Of a stretch of 15,582 nt of DNA, positions 14,420-15,582 are shown in pieces (position 1 is the first letter of the stretch; each line of letters opens with the position of its first letter). This stretch comes from Halobacteriovorax sp. GTDB taxonomy: Bacteria > Bdellovibrionota > Bacteriovoracia > Bacteriovoracales > Bacteriovoracaceae. The DNA lies in the NCBI GenBank assembly GCA_002686115.1, contig NZAF01000069.1, forward strand, positions 1 to 15,582. Direction: 5' to 3'. Under the pieces are notes generated by a model. It made no database searches, was not told the DNA's origin, and worked only from the letters and a program-made list of their open reading frames with translations. The position numbers and the translations under genes are program-made.

Positions 14420-15238
14420 ATGTCTGAATGGTATTACGTTGATGGAAGTGAAAGAGTCGGTCCAAAATCATTGGATGAAATGGCGAGTCTTATGAATTCT
14501 AACGTTTTAAATGAAGAAAGTTACGTATGGACCGCTGGATATGATAATTGGGCTAGACTCGGTGATGTGGATGAGTTAGTAAAACTAATTAAGGCACCTG
14601 AACTGCCACCGCAAATTGAAGAGGAAGAAGATATTCCACCTATTATTGAAGAGCCAGAAATCATTGAGTATTCGTGGGATACATTAAAGGAAAGCGATAA
14701 AGTTATAAATGTAAAAATTGGACTTGATCGTGGCGGACAAGAAGTTGAATACGGTCCATATACAATGTCTGAAATCAGAAGAGCATTCTCTCAAAAGCGT
14801 ATGAATGGAAAGACACTTGTTTTTATTCCAGGAGAAAGTGAGTGGATGTTTCTATCGGAAGTTAGTATTTTCTCCGATCTATTTCCTAAAAAGTCTGGTA
14901 AATCTCCTGTCATCATCGATCAAAGCACAAAAGAGAAAAGAGAATCCATGAGAAAGCCTTTTATTGCAAAAATGTTTGTTCATGATCAGAATATATTATT
15001 GGAAGGTGTTTGCAGAGATATTTCTACTGGTGGATTACAGGTTCTGGTTTCTAACAGTCCATTTAGTATAGGTGAAGAGATCACTCTTAATGTTCATCCT
15101 GATAATACAGACTATCATTTTGTTGCTAATGGGTTAGTGGTCAGAAATCTTGATGCCAACCAAGGTTTTGCTTTAAGGTTTGTTGATCTTGATAGTGAAG
15201 CAGAGGGTGCGATAACTAATTACTTACAAAGTCACTAA
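14420..15238 (+). CDS. GYF_2-GYF_2-PilZ protein, probable c-di-GMP effector
   Basis: 272 aa, cytoplasmic in look. Residues 1-55 are a GYF_2-type domain (WYYVDGSERVGP at the start, then WTAGYDNWARLGDV). An acidic Pro/Glu linker (about 59-82) leads to a second GYF_2-like unit at about 95-155 (EYGPYTMSEIRRAF, then ESEWMFLSEV). A PilZ domain covers 172-268, with both c-di-GMP motifs intact: RESMR (Arg174, Arg178) and DISTGG (Asp200, Ser202, Gly205). GYF domains bind proline-rich or other peptide ligands, so this protein probably couples c-di-GMP level to a partner protein. ATG at 14420 has AAGGG 6 nt upstream and TATAAT further up. The next gene begins 9 nt after the stop, so the two form an operon. 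The second GYF call is less certain than the first. Confidence 0.85.
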   Translation: MSEWYYVDGSERVGPKSLDEMASLMNSNVLNEESYVWTAGYDNWARLGDVDELVKLIKAPELPPQIEEEEDIPPIIEEPEIIEYSWDTLKESDKVINVKIGLDRGGQEVEYGPYTMSEIRRAFSQKRMNGKTLVFIPGESEWMFLSEVSIFSDLFPKKSGKSPVIIDQSTKEKRESMRKPFIAKMFVHDQNILLEGVCRDISTGGLQVLVSNSPFSIGEEITLNVHPDNTDYHFVANGLVVRNLDANQGFALRFVDLDSEAEGAITNYLQSH

Positions 15239-15247
15239 GAAGGCCTA

Positions 15248-15582
15248 GTGTATCGATCAAAAAAAATAGATCATATAAATGTATCTCGTAGTCAACTCGG
15301 GTTATATGTTACTACTTTTGGTGATCATTTTGAAACTCAAGTCATATTCTTTCATGATCTTGGAGAATATCATGACCGTTATAGTGAATTTGCAGAGTAT
15401 CTCTTTCATCAAGAGATAGGCACTACTTTTATAGATATGAGAGGACATGGTCTTAGTTCTGGATCTAGAGGTCATGCATCGTCATACAAGGATCTTCTTG
15501 AAGATTATGAAACATTCTTTGATCAAAGAATGATTAACTATAAAGAGAAGAAAGTTTTTCTTTGCGGTCACGGACTTGGCGC
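15248..15582 (+). CDS. Lipase-like alpha/beta hydrolase, N-terminal part, nucleophile Ser replaced by Gly
   Basis: The first 111 codons are translated by hand; the gene runs off the right edge. It resembles the monoacylglycerol lipase/lysophospholipase (S33-like) group: FFHDLGEYHDRY corresponds to the usual HGxGEHxxRY oxyanion loop, DMRGHGLSSGSRGH is the family DxRGHGxSxGxRGH block, and VFLCGHGLGA occupies the nucleophile elbow. At that elbow the family GHSxGG reads GHGLGA, so the catalytic Ser is Gly, and the oxyanion HG is HD. As read, it should lack normal serine hydrolase activity and may be a binding or regulatory pseudoenzyme. Start: GTG at 15248 with AAGG 4 nt upstream, 9 nt after the GYF-PilZ stop and in the same frame. 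No ATG occurs before the conserved blocks. The acid and base residues lie beyond the window. Confidence 0.78.
   Translation, partial: MYRSKKIDHINVSRSQLGLYVTTFGDHFETQVIFFHDLGEYHDRYSEFAEYLFHQEIGTTFIDMRGHGLSSGSRGHASSYKDLLEDYETFFDQRMINYKEKKVFLCGHGLG

Noticed and set aside
1..15582. CRISPR arrays, tRNA genes, transposases, riboswitches, prophage genes
   Set aside because: No regularly spaced repeats, cloverleaf-like sequences, terminal inverted repeats or phage-type proteins were seen on either strand.

Overview
The window is AT-rich, densely packed, bacterial chromosomal DNA with genes on both strands. It holds no tRNA, rRNA, CRISPR array or recognisable insertion sequence. Several features suggest a Gram-negative predatory or delta-type lineage such as Bdellovibrionota (Bacteriovorax/Halobacteriovorax-like): low GC, many small exported proteins and lipoproteins, a GYF-PilZ protein, and a FeeM-type acyltransferase fused to PilZ. 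This placement is inference from gene style, not from a marker gene.

Left part (1-4400): a partial sodium:solute symporter gene (minus strand) is divergent from an OxyR regulator gene that keeps both redox cysteines. Their 142-bp shared region carries a perfect 15-bp palindrome and a near-match to half an OxyR site. Next come a trypsin-like serine protease lipoprotein with a C-terminal PPC domain (plus) and a PAS sensor kinase-like gene with an eroded H-box (minus). These two converge on one hairpin terminator.

Middle part (4400-8900): all genes here are on the minus strand. In transcription order they are a small exported protein, an unknown 144-aa protein, an exported HExxH metallopeptidase, a tandem-ATPase peptide-type ABC protein without permeases, and a YheT-type alpha/beta hydrolase. 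The hydrolase most probably starts at a TTG codon behind a perfect AGGAGG.

Right part (8900-15582): a thiolase gene (plus) converges on a FeeM-like N-acyltransferase-PilZ fusion (minus), whose terminator hairpin lies inside its own last codons. A cyclic-nucleotide-binding-domain protein (plus) is divergent from the fusion and shares overlapping CTAG stop codons with a VWA-like lipoprotein (minus). A GYF-GYF-PilZ protein (plus) follows, and 9 nt after its stop a partial lipase-like alpha/beta hydrolase begins whose nucleophile serine is replaced by glycine.

The most interesting region is 10.1-15.6 kb. Two PilZ proteins (expected c-di-GMP receptors) flank a cNMP-sensor-like protein, and one of the PilZ domains is joined to an enzyme domain related to N-acyl amino acid (autoinducer-synthase-like) synthases. 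This could be a second-messenger-gated lipid-signal module, but that is a hypothesis from domain content. Where my start differs from the longest open frame, the entry gives the reason.
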